A stretch of DNA of 64,000 nt from Desulfatibacillum sp. (GTDB lineage: Bacteria; Desulfobacterota; Desulfobacteria; Desulfobacterales; Desulfatibacillaceae), in NCBI GenBank assembly GCA_016342355.1, contig JAEINP010000007.1, positions 62,001-126,000 of the forward strand. Direction: 5' to 3'. Within the stretch, counting starts at the first letter, position 1; each line of letters opens with the position of its first letter. Positions 27,446-34,491 of the stretch are shown piece by piece. The translations under genes and the position numbers were made by a program. The notes beneath the pieces are model-generated. The model was not told the DNA's origin, did not search any database, and saw only the letters and a program-made list of their open reading frames with translations.

Positions 27446-28345
27446 TTATAACTCGTCGGGCGTGAAGGCGTTCACCTTGGCGATGTCCGTAGTATCGGCA
27501 AAAAGCATTGCCAAGCGGTCCATGCCCAGGGCGATTCCTGCGGATGGAGGCATGGTTTCCAGGGCTTGCAAAAATCTGACAGGAGGAGGATAGGGCGCCT
27601 TGCCCGCTTGAAGGCGTTCTTTCTCTTCCTGATCAAAGCGTTCCCTTTGGATTTCAGGGTCCGTCAGCTCGGAGAAAGCATTGGCCAACTCCATACCCCC
27701 GATGTAAAGCTCAAAACGTTCCGCTACCTTGGGATTGCCCGGTTTAGGCCGGGCCAGGGCCGCCTTTTCCATGGGGTAATCCATGAGAAAAACCGGATTG
27801 GCGCCCAGGGCTGGTTCCACATTAAAAGCCATGATTTCGTCAAAGCGGTCAGTTGCCAGAGCATCCTCCACGGAAATGCCTGCATGCTTCAAAAAAGCCT
27901 CTGACACGGTAACGCGAGGCCAGGGGCGAGACAGGTCCGGACTTTCGCCCTGATAAACAAAAGGCTTTTTTCCCCATAGGTTGCCTATACAAAAGTCCAG
28001 CAGGTTTTCACAGTCCTCCATGAGATGGCTGTAGTCAGCCCTGGCTCTGTACCATTCCAGCATAGTGAACTCTGGCAAATGACGGGCGCCATACTCCTCT
28101 TGGCGAAATACTTTGCAAATTTGAAAGATATTTTCATAGCCCTGAGATAATAGCCTTTTCATGCAGGATTCGGGGGACGTTTGGAGAAACCAGCCATGGG
28201 AAGGCACCGCATCAATGTGTGCTTCCGGGATGGGCGCAGGAATGCGGACGGGTGTGTCCACTTCCAAAAAACCCTGGTTGCGGAAAAACCTGCGAATCTG
28301 GAAAAAAAGTTCCGCACGAAGCTGTAAACCTTTAAGGCTTGGCAA
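27446..28345 (-). CDS. epmA: Elongation factor P lysine-(R)-beta-lysine ligase
   Basis: A 299-residue class II LysRS-like protein without the N-terminal anticodon-binding domain. It contains class II motif 1 (FLEVDTPVRIP), motif 2 (FQICKVFRQEE...HLPEFTMLEWYRA) and motif 3 (GIALGMDRLAM). EpmA loads beta-lysine onto EF-P, encoded just upstream. The start is a TTG with GGAG six bases before it; no ATG fits. E. coli EpmA is about 325 residues. The beta-lysine-making aminomutase EpmB is not in the window. Confidence 0.92.
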   Translation of the reverse strand: MPSLKGLQLRAELFFQIRRFFRNQGFLEVDTPVRIPAPIPEAHIDAVPSHGWFLQTSPESCMKRLLSQGYENIFQICKVFRQEEYGARHLPEFTMLEWYRARADYSHLMEDCENLLDFCIGNLWGKKPFVYQGESPDLSRPWPRVTVSEAFLKHAGISVEDALATDRFDEIMAFNVEPALGANPVFLMDYPMEKAALARPKPGNPKVAERFELYIGGMELANAFSELTDPEIQRERFDQEEKERLQAGKAPYPPPVRFLQALETMPPSAGIALGMDRLAMLFADTTDIAKVNAFTPDEL

Positions 28346-28363
28346 AGGGGTCTCCCCAAAAAC

Positions 28364-28388
28364 AACGGGGGCCGCAAAAGCCCCCGTT
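28364..28388 (-). terminator. Hairpin between efp and epmA
   Basis: A 9-bp stem, AACGGGGGC / GCCCCCGTT, with a 7-nt loop. Read on the minus strand it is followed by GTTTTT, so it looks like an intrinsic terminator located after efp and 18 bp before the epmA start. It could make epmA expression partial relative to efp. Confidence 0.7.
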
Positions 28389-28417
28389 TAGTAAGCCAAA
28401 AAATGCTCGGCCATTCC

Positions 28418-28981
28418 TTATTTTTTCACCCGGGTTACATAAGCGCCGGTGCGGGTATCCACCTGGATGAGTGTGCCTTCTTCCACAAAGGGAGGCACCT
28501 GGAGGACCAAACCGGTTTGCAGAGTAACGGGTTTGGAGTCGCCCGCAACGGAATCGCCTTTTACCCAGGGGTCCGCCTGGGTGACTTCCAGTTCCACAAA
28601 ATTGGGCAGGGTGATGCCAATAGCCTTTTTGCCAAAGAACAGGATATCCATTTCCAGGTTATCTATCAGATAATCCTTGGCGTCGCTTACAGCTTCCGCA
28701 GTGAGCATGACCTGTTCATAGTTCTTGGTATCCATGAAATAGTACTCATCACCCTGGGCGTACTGGTACTGCATTTTCCTTTCGTCCAGCGCGGCTGGTT
28801 CAAAAGTATCGCCCGAACGGTAGGTTCGTTCCAACAGGGACCCGGTCATGAGGTTGCGCATTTTGCATTTATAAAAGGCAACCCCCTTGCCAGGTTTGAC
28901 GAACTGGACCTCCAGCATTACATAAGGGTCCCCTTCAATCATCAACTTGGTATTTTTTCTTAATTCGCCTGCGTTAATCAT
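28418..28981 (-). CDS. efp: Elongation factor P
   Basis: A 187-residue translation factor that rescues ribosomes stalled at polyproline stretches. It has the KOW-like N-domain, with the modification loop PGKGVAFYK carrying the Lys at about position 34, then two OB domains, ending in DTRTGAYVTRVKK. Length is exactly typical. The start ATG (INAGELRKNTK) has AGAGAGG upstream; a longer frame has no site. The Lys in the loop, with epmA next to it, indicates the beta-lysylation system rather than rhamnosylation (which uses Arg). Confidence 0.96.
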   Translation of the reverse strand: MINAGELRKNTKLMIEGDPYVMLEVQFVKPGKGVAFYKCKMRNLMTGSLLERTYRSGDTFEPAALDERKMQYQYAQGDEYYFMDTKNYEQVMLTAEAVSDAKDYLIDNLEMDILFFGKKAIGITLPNFVELEVTQADPWVKGDSVAGDSKPVTLQTGLVLQVPPFVEEGTLIQVDTRTGAYVTRVKK

Positions 28982-29204
28982 GCATACAACCTCTCTTGGT
29001 TTATTCCCGGCGCATATAAGCAAAGCCAGGTGATTTTTTGGCACAAAATAATGGAATTAAGCTGCCATGTCAACCACCTGGAAAAAGAGCGCATGCAAGC
29101 CTGTAACTCCGGCAAGGTTTGGAACCATGCCAGAGCCTGCCCCTTGGTTGGCTTAATGGTCCTGTCAGGCCGATGGGAATTCAATCTGCCGGGACATGCA
29201 ATGA

Positions 29205-29834
29205 TCAGGAAAAGGCAACCACAAGGTCCTCGAAGGATTTACGCCATTTGGCCTTGGGATATTCCTTGGACCGATCAAAGTAGCCCACGGCAATGAGCAA
29301 GGGAATCCAATAATTGTCCGGGATATGAAACTCCTTTTTCACGGCATCATGGTCAAAACCGTCCATGGGATGGGACTCCAGGCCCAGGCTTTTGGCGGCA
29401 TACATGAGGGACATGGCGAAAAAACCCGCATTTTTGCAGGCAAAAGCCTGTTGGGCTTCCTCGCTTTGACCATAGAGCTTGGCTGCCGTGTCCGCCAGCC
29501 AGCCGTATTGCTCCTTGGGCATGCCCGCTTCCACCATCTTGTCGAAATTGGTTTCAAAGGGTTCCGACCCTTTTTTCCATGCGTCCCTGTCCCCCAGGAC
29601 CAGAAGAACAAGAGGGGCGTCCGTAATTTTTGGCTGATCCATGGCCAGTTTCCTTAACCGGGCCTTGTCTTCCGAATTTTCCAGGGCCACCAGGGACCAG
29701 GGTTGGAAATTGAAGCTGGAAGGCGTCTGGGCCGCCATTTCCACCAGCCTTTTCAGGGTTTCCTGGGGCACAGGTTTGGAAGGATCGAAAAAACTTGCTG
29801 CGCGCCGTGATTTGACGATTTCGCTAAAATCCAT
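29205..29834 (-). CDS. Nitroreductase family protein
   Basis: A 209-residue FMN-dependent oxidoreductase. The N-terminus has the FMN-binding SRRAASFFDP and the QTPSSFNFQPW signature; GLESHPMDGF and a C-terminal AVGYFDRS complete the fold. It probably works as an NAD(P)H-dependent homodimer. No neighbour suggests a substrate. It is transcribed with the same orientation as pyruvate kinase, 28 bp away, and is likely downstream in the same transcript. Confidence 0.9.
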   Translation of the reverse strand: MDFSEIVKSRRAASFFDPSKPVPQETLKRLVEMAAQTPSSFNFQPWSLVALENSEDKARLRKLAMDQPKITDAPLVLLVLGDRDAWKKGSEPFETNFDKMVEAGMPKEQYGWLADTAAKLYGQSEEAQQAFACKNAGFFAMSLMYAAKSLGLESHPMDGFDHDAVKKEFHIPDNYWIPLLIAVGYFDRSKEYPKAKWRKSFEDLVVAFS

Positions 29835-29862
29835 GCCGACCTCCCTTGGTATCCTCTTGCAG

Positions 29863-31260
29863 TTAAAGTTGCATGACCCTCAACATATTCGTGGTGCCAG
29901 CTCCGCCAATGGGATGCCCTGCAGTGATAACCACCAAATCTCCCCGACAAACAAAACCTTTATCCAGGGCCGCCCTGGCCGAGGAATTGATAAGGGCGTC
30001 CGTATCCTTGGGAGAGGACACCAAAATGGGTATGCACCCCCAATACAGGGCCAATTCCCGCACCGTGGATTCGTTGGGGGAAAGAGCTACGATGGGCCGC
30101 TGGGGCCTGAAATGGGATATCTTCTTGGCTGTGAGTCCTGAAGAGGTGGCCGCCAGAATGGCCGCAGCTCCCAGGTGTTCGGCCAACACGCAGGAAGCAT
30201 GAGCAACCGAATCGGCCATGTCCTTTTCAGGGTGCTGCTTGAGCATGCGTTCGGCGGAAAAGGTCTCCTCCGCCTTCTGGGCGATGCGGGCCATGTATCG
30301 GACCGCAGCTATGGGGTAGGCGCCCATGGCGGTTTCCTCCGAAAGCATGACCGCGTCCGTGCCGTCCAGCACGGCATTCGCCACGTCCGTGGCCTCGGCC
30401 CGGGTGGGCCTTGGAGAATCCACCATGGACCGCAGCATCTGGGTGGCGGTAATGACCGGCTTGCCCATGGCGTTTGCTTTGCGTATTAGAATTTTCTGGT
30501 AGGTGGGCACATCTTCCAGGGGCACTTCCACGCCCAGATCCCCCCGGGCCACCATGATGCCATCCGCCTCCAGCAGAATTTCATCGATATTTTTAATGGC
30601 CTCGTGCTTTTCGATTTTAGCGATAATCAGTGCTTTTCTACCGATCATGCGGTCCTTGACCATCCGGATATCCGCGGCGGAACGCACAAAGGAGACCCCC
30701 ACATAATCCACGCCTGAATCCATGCCGAAATCCAGGTCCACGATGTCCTTTTCCGTAAGGGCGGAGGTTTTCAGGGTGCGTGTGGGCAGGTTGATGCCTT
30801 TATGGGAGGTGAGAATCCCTCCGGTGACCACCCTGCATTCCACAAAGGTGGGGTGGGTTTTGACCACCTCCAATTCCAAAAGACCATCAGCCAACAGAAT
30901 AGGGTCTCCGTTCTCCACTTCCATGGGAAGCTCGGGATAAGAGACAGATACACCTTCCTTGGCGCCCTTGCCAGGCTCTGAAAAAAGGTCGAACCTGTCA
31001 CCGGCCTTGAGCTGCACCCCGCTTTCCGGCAGCTCCCCCACCCTGATTTTTGGGCCTCCCAGGTCCTGGAGAATGGCTATAGGAATATCCAATTCCTTGG
31101 AAATGGCACGAAGATCATGAATTTTCCTGGCGTGCTCCTCGTGTGTGCCATGGGCGAAATTTATCCGGGCCACATTCATCCCATTTTTAATCAGGGCGCG
31201 CATAGCTTCGGGCGTGTCACTGGAAGGCCCTAGCGTGGCAACAATTTTTGTATATAGCAT
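29863..31260 (-). CDS. pyk: Pyruvate kinase
   Basis: A 465-residue glycolytic enzyme making pyruvate and ATP from phosphoenolpyruvate and ADP. It has the N-terminal TKIVATLGPSSD, MNVARINFAHG, the catalytic ALIIAKIEK, MVARGDLGVEVP, the TATQMLRSM signature and a C-terminal allosteric-type domain. Length is within the usual 460-480. The sequence INFAHG replaces the more common LNFSHG. GGAG precedes the ATG. It could supply pyruvate for the transcarboxylase operon further along. Confidence 0.95.
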   Translation of the reverse strand: MLYTKIVATLGPSSDTPEAMRALIKNGMNVARINFAHGTHEEHARKIHDLRAISKELDIPIAILQDLGGPKIRVGELPESGVQLKAGDRFDLFSEPGKGAKEGVSVSYPELPMEVENGDPILLADGLLELEVVKTHPTFVECRVVTGGILTSHKGINLPTRTLKTSALTEKDIVDLDFGMDSGVDYVGVSFVRSAADIRMVKDRMIGRKALIIAKIEKHEAIKNIDEILLEADGIMVARGDLGVEVPLEDVPTYQKILIRKANAMGKPVITATQMLRSMVDSPRPTRAEATDVANAVLDGTDAVMLSEETAMGAYPIAAVRYMARIAQKAEETFSAERMLKQHPEKDMADSVAHASCVLAEHLGAAAILAATSSGLTAKKISHFRPQRPIVALSPNESTVRELALYWGCIPILVSSPKDTDALINSSARAALDKGFVCRGDLVVITAGHPIGGAGTTNMLRVMQL

Positions 31261-31352
31261 AAATATGTCTCCTTTTTATAAGTGGGACGCAGCCCAATTC
31301 AGGCCATCAGAAAAGTTACATTGTAACAGGCAGGAGACGGGAGGACAAGCAA

Positions 31353-31377
31353 TGAGGACCGGCAGAGCCGGTCCTCA
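31353..31377. terminator. Strong hairpin between pyk and crotonase genes
   Basis: A perfect 11-bp stem, TGAGGACCGGC / GCCGGTCCTCA, with loop AGA. It follows the crotonase stop on the minus strand by 12 bp. There is no long T-run after it, so termination strength is uncertain; it may instead protect the 3' end of the mRNA. Confidence 0.55.
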
Positions 31378-31388
31378 CAAAAATGAAA

Positions 31389-32102
31389 TTATACCTGGAG
31401 TCGCCCCGTGTTGATAATGGGAGGATCCAATACGTTGATGGCGTGCAGGATGTCCCGGTGGAGTTCCTCCTTGATGCAGGCAACCACCTCACGGCGTTTG
31501 TTCTGGAGCAGGGCGAATTCCATGACCTTATCCACGAGCTCATCCATATGGTAAGCGCCCGACACCATTTTGGCGTCCAGGCATTGTTGGGCAGTCATGC
31601 GGGAGCCTGTAAGGCCCATGTAATGCATGACGTCATTGGACATGACATTGCGCAGGAGGGCCATCATTCCCGGCAAAAAGGGGATGTTGATATCCACTTC
31701 CGGGATGCAGAAAAAGCCCCGGTCCGTGCGCATGAACCGGAAATCAAAGGCGCCGGTAAAAATGGCGCCGCCTGCGAAAGCGTGTCCGTTGATTAGGGCG
31801 ATGGTAGTCAGGGGATAGGTCAGCACCCGCCGGAACAGGTCGTTCAGACGAAAGAAAAAAGCCTTGGAGGTGGCCACGTCATTGGCCTGAATCACTGGCA
31901 TGAGCCAGTCCAGGTCCAGCCCGTTGCTCCAGATTTTTGCGTTTGCGGATTTCACCACCAGGGTGGTGGCCTTGGTATTGTTTTCGATTTCGTCCAGGAC
32001 CCCCAAAAATTCTTCTAAATAAGTGGGGTTAAAGCGATTTTCACCGTTGTTCATGGTGAGTATCGCCACATGTTGATTCAGTTCGTATTCCACCAGTGCC
32101 AT
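31389..32102 (-). CDS. Enoyl-CoA hydratase/isomerase family protein
   Basis: A 237-residue crotonase. Motifs: AKIWSNGLDLDWLM, INGHAFAGGAIFTGAFDFRFM and PEVDINIPFLPGM. It lies downstream of an acyl-CoA dehydrogenase (57 bp) and an XRE-cupin regulator on the same strand, so it likely serves a short beta-oxidation-type step. It is paralogous to the gene at 26698-27414. Confidence 0.9.
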   Translation of the reverse strand: MALVEYELNQHVAILTMNNGENRFNPTYLEEFLGVLDEIENNTKATTLVVKSANAKIWSNGLDLDWLMPVIQANDVATSKAFFFRLNDLFRRVLTYPLTTIALINGHAFAGGAIFTGAFDFRFMRTDRGFFCIPEVDINIPFLPGMMALLRNVMSNDVMHYMGLTGSRMTAQQCLDAKMVSGAYHMDELVDKVMEFALLQNKRREVVACIKEELHRDILHAINVLDPPIINTGRLQV

Positions 32103-32158
32103 GTTCTTTCCTTTCCATGTTTGGAGGGCAGGCCCGTTGATTCGGAGGGCTTGGCGCC

Positions 32159-33298
32159 CTATTTTAGCAAATGGCGGGAAATCACAATGCGCTGAATTTC
32201 GGAAGTCCCTTCATAAATGGTGAAGACCCGCGCATCCCGATAATACCTCTCCACGGGATAATCCTTTGTATAACCGTATCCGCCATGAATTTGCAAGGCT
32301 TTGGCGGTCGTCCGGTTAACCATTTCGGAAGCGAAGAGTTTGGCCATGGAGGCTTCCATGGTGAAATTCACCCCCCGATCCTTACGGGACGCAGCGTCCA
32401 GCGCCATGAGCCGGGCCGCAAACAACTCGGTGGCCATGTCGGCCAGGGGGCCGGAAATTGCCTGAAACTGGGAAATGGGCCTGCCAAACTGCTCCCGCTC
32501 CTTGGCGTACTTGACGGCGGCGTCCAGAGCGGCCTGGGCCACGCCTATGGATTGGGCGGCGATTCCTATGCGGCCTCCGTCCAGGGCCTGCATGGCCAGG
32601 GAAAAGCCGCCTCCCTCGCCCCCCAGGATATTGGCGGCGGGAACCCGGCAGTCTTCAAAATACAGGTCCACTGTGTCCGAGGCCCGCAGACCCATTTTAT
32701 CTTCCACACGGCCAACGGAAAAACCCGGGGCGCCCCTGTCCACCAAAAAGGCGGAAATGCCTCTGTGGCGTTTACTGGGGTCGGTCTTGGCGGTAACGAT
32801 GACCACTCCCGCATTTTTTCCCGAGGTGATAAAGCGCTTGACGCCATTAATGATGAAGTGGTCCCCGTCCTGGACCGCCACGGTTTCCTGGCGCAGGGGG
32901 TCGGAGCCTGCCAGGGGTTCGGTCATGGCAAAGGCGCCGATGATCTCTCCCATGGCAAGAGGGGGAAGATACCGCTTTTTCTGATCGTCGGTGCCCAGGT
33001 GCAAAATGCTGTCGCACACAATGGAATTATGCACGCTCATGATCACAGCGGTGGAGGCGCAGGCATAAGCCACTTCGGACAAGGCCAGCACATAACTGAC
33101 CGCATCGGCCCCGGCCCCTTCGTACTCGGGGGGGACCATCATGCCCAACAGACCCAGTTCAGCCATTTGCCTCAGGTTTTCTGCGGGAAATTCTTTGGTA
33201 CGGTCCCTTTCGGCGGCGGTGGGCAATAATTCCCCTCGGGCAAATTCCCGCACCATTTTCCGGACCATTTTCTGCTCGGCGGTTAATCGGTAGGACAT
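32159..33298 (-). CDS. Acyl-CoA dehydrogenase
   Basis: A 379-residue FAD flavoprotein. The two family signatures are present: AMTEPLAGSD (signature 1) and QIHGGYGYTKDYPVERYYRDAR (split here around QIHGGYGY and YPVERYYRD), and the catalytic Glu is in YEGTSEIQR. Length fits short- or medium-chain members. It is in a three-gene minus-strand operon: regulator (30 bp upstream), this enzyme, then the crotonase. Electrons would pass to ETF, not encoded here. Chain length preference cannot be read. Confidence 0.95.
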   Translation of the reverse strand: MSYRLTAEQKMVRKMVREFARGELLPTAAERDRTKEFPAENLRQMAELGLLGMMVPPEYEGAGADAVSYVLALSEVAYACASTAVIMSVHNSIVCDSILHLGTDDQKKRYLPPLAMGEIIGAFAMTEPLAGSDPLRQETVAVQDGDHFIINGVKRFITSGKNAGVVIVTAKTDPSKRHRGISAFLVDRGAPGFSVGRVEDKMGLRASDTVDLYFEDCRVPAANILGGEGGGFSLAMQALDGGRIGIAAQSIGVAQAALDAAVKYAKEREQFGRPISQFQAISGPLADMATELFAARLMALDAASRKDRGVNFTMEASMAKLFASEMVNRTTAKALQIHGGYGYTKDYPVERYYRDARVFTIYEGTSEIQRIVISRHLLK

Positions 33299-33328
33299 GG
33301 TCCTCGCTCCTTTTTATAAGCTAAGGTT

Positions 33329-33883
33329 TTAAGGGGTGTACACAACGACAAGAAGCAGAGCAGTATCATTGCCCGGGTTCTTCAACAAATGGCGGAGGCC
33401 GGAATTAAAATGGAGGGTGTTTCCTTCTTCCAGCTTGTTCACATGCTCCCCTACCGTGACCTCCACCTGGCCGGAGAGTACATAAACGAATTCCTCCCCT
33501 TCGTGCTGGTAACTTACGCCATCGTGCTCCTGTTGGGGGGGGATTTCAATTTTGAAGGCTTTCATGTGTTTGTGTCTGGCGCCCGGAGAGAGGGTTGTAT
33601 AGGCGTAATGGGAGGTGCGTTCGGAATAGGCTTTGGCCAAGCCCTTTTTGGTGGTTTTGGTTTCCTTTTCCAGAAAAATGCCCGAATCCACTTCCAGCGC
33701 CCGCGCAATTTGAAGGAGAGCGCCCACGGAGGGCATGGACTCACCGGACTCGATTTTTTCCAGGGTGTCCACGGCCAGTCCGGTTTCATTGGCCAGGGTC
33801 TCCAGGTCCATATCCTTGTCCTCGCGCAGGTCATGGATTTTCTGTCCGGTGGACAAGCTCTTGGATTTTTTTTTGGGTGGCAT
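33329..33883 (-). CDS. XRE family regulator with cupin domain
   Basis: A 184-residue transcription factor. A basic N-terminus (PPKKKSKS) leads to an XRE helix-turn-helix (about 12-68: IHDLREDKDMDLETLANETG) and a C-terminal cupin (about 110-180: YQHEGEEFVYVLSGQVEVTVGE...LHFNSGLRHLLKN). AGGAG precedes the ATG. Such regulators usually sense a small metabolite through the cupin. It probably controls its own operon (acyl-CoA dehydrogenase, crotonase), and the AT-rich palindromes upstream may be its sites. Confidence 0.93.
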   Translation of the reverse strand: MPPKKKSKSLSTGQKIHDLREDKDMDLETLANETGLAVDTLEKIESGESMPSVGALLQIARALEVDSGIFLEKETKTTKKGLAKAYSERTSHYAYTTLSPGARHKHMKAFKIEIPPQQEHDGVSYQHEGEEFVYVLSGQVEVTVGEHVNKLEEGNTLHFNSGLRHLLKNPGNDTALLLVVVYTP

Positions 33884-33972
33884 GGCAATCTCCTGTTGGG
33901 TTGAGTGGGGTTATCTTGGGGGCATTGTGGGGGATTGTTTCTTACTTGTCAAAGAGATTTCCGAGTTGATTA

Positions 33973-33990
33973 AAAAACATTTTTGTTTTT
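33973..33990. promoter_or_regulatory. Palindrome copy 1 (AAAAACA-TTTT-TGTTTTT)
   Basis: Inverted repeat with 7-bp arms and a 4-bp centre, 90 bp upstream of the XRE-cupin start codon. A possible operator. Confidence 0.5.
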
Positions 33991-34156
33991 AAAATGCAAG
34001 CAACCATCCATTCCCATATTACAGGGAAAATTGTACAAATAAATAATGATTTTAGTATTATATCTCCAATACCCCATTTATGATTACTGACAGGCCTTAA
34101 AGACCATAAAATCTGTTTTTTCCTATACAGGCTTGCGATAGGAATTTGGGCTGATT

Positions 34157-34174
34157 AAAAACAAATTTGTTTTT
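34157..34174. promoter_or_regulatory. Palindrome copy 2 (AAAAACA-AATT-TGTTTTT)
   Basis: A perfect 18-bp palindrome with the same arms as copy 1, in the middle of the spacer. Confidence 0.5.
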
Positions 34175-34321
34175 TATCTCATTTATCCTAATATCTTTAA
34201 AACTTATTAATATTTCCAGCATTTAAAGATGGATGCAATAGCAAGCCCCTGGAATGCCCTGGAAGGTCCTGTTGAGGAAAAGACCCGGGCGCCCGCCAAG
34301 TCAAATTTCCTTGCGAATTTG

Positions 34322-34337
34322 AAAACAAAAATGTTTT
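34322..34337. promoter_or_regulatory. Palindrome copy 3 (AAAACA-AAAA-TGTTTT)
   Basis: Arms of 6 bp around a 4-bp centre, 155 bp upstream of the STAND-like gene. Confidence 0.45.
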
Positions 34338-34467
34338 ATAGCGCCCCTGCCCCACCAAGCCAAGCCCTATTCGGAAACAAGACCCCGGATGGAGCCCCCT
34401 GTCTTTCCAAAAAACTTTTGTCCAAGAGCTTGATCTTTCGTGTTATTTAAGATATTCTCCATTTGCC

Positions 34468-34479
34468 AACAAAATTGTT
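34468..34479. promoter_or_regulatory. Palindrome copy 4, weak (AACA-AAAT-TGTT)
   Basis: Short form with 4-bp arms, directly before the GGAGG ribosome site of the STAND-like gene. If real it would overlap the translation start region. Confidence 0.35.
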
Positions 34480-34491
34480 TACGGAGGCTCC

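Larger units (their letters stand above)
33884..34491. other. 608-bp AT-rich spacer between divergent regulator and STAND gene
   Basis: No convincing gene. The region is much richer in A and T than its surroundings and contains four palindromes of the form AAAACA-N4-TGTTTT at 33973, 34157, 34322 and 34468. Spacing between the copies is about 184, 165 and 146 bp. A 73-codon open frame at 34229-34450 crosses one palindrome and has no ribosome site. Confidence 0.7.

Noticed and set aside
34229-34450. 73-codon plus frame before the STAND gene
   Set aside because: Runs across a palindrome, lacks a ribosome site, and its codons look random.
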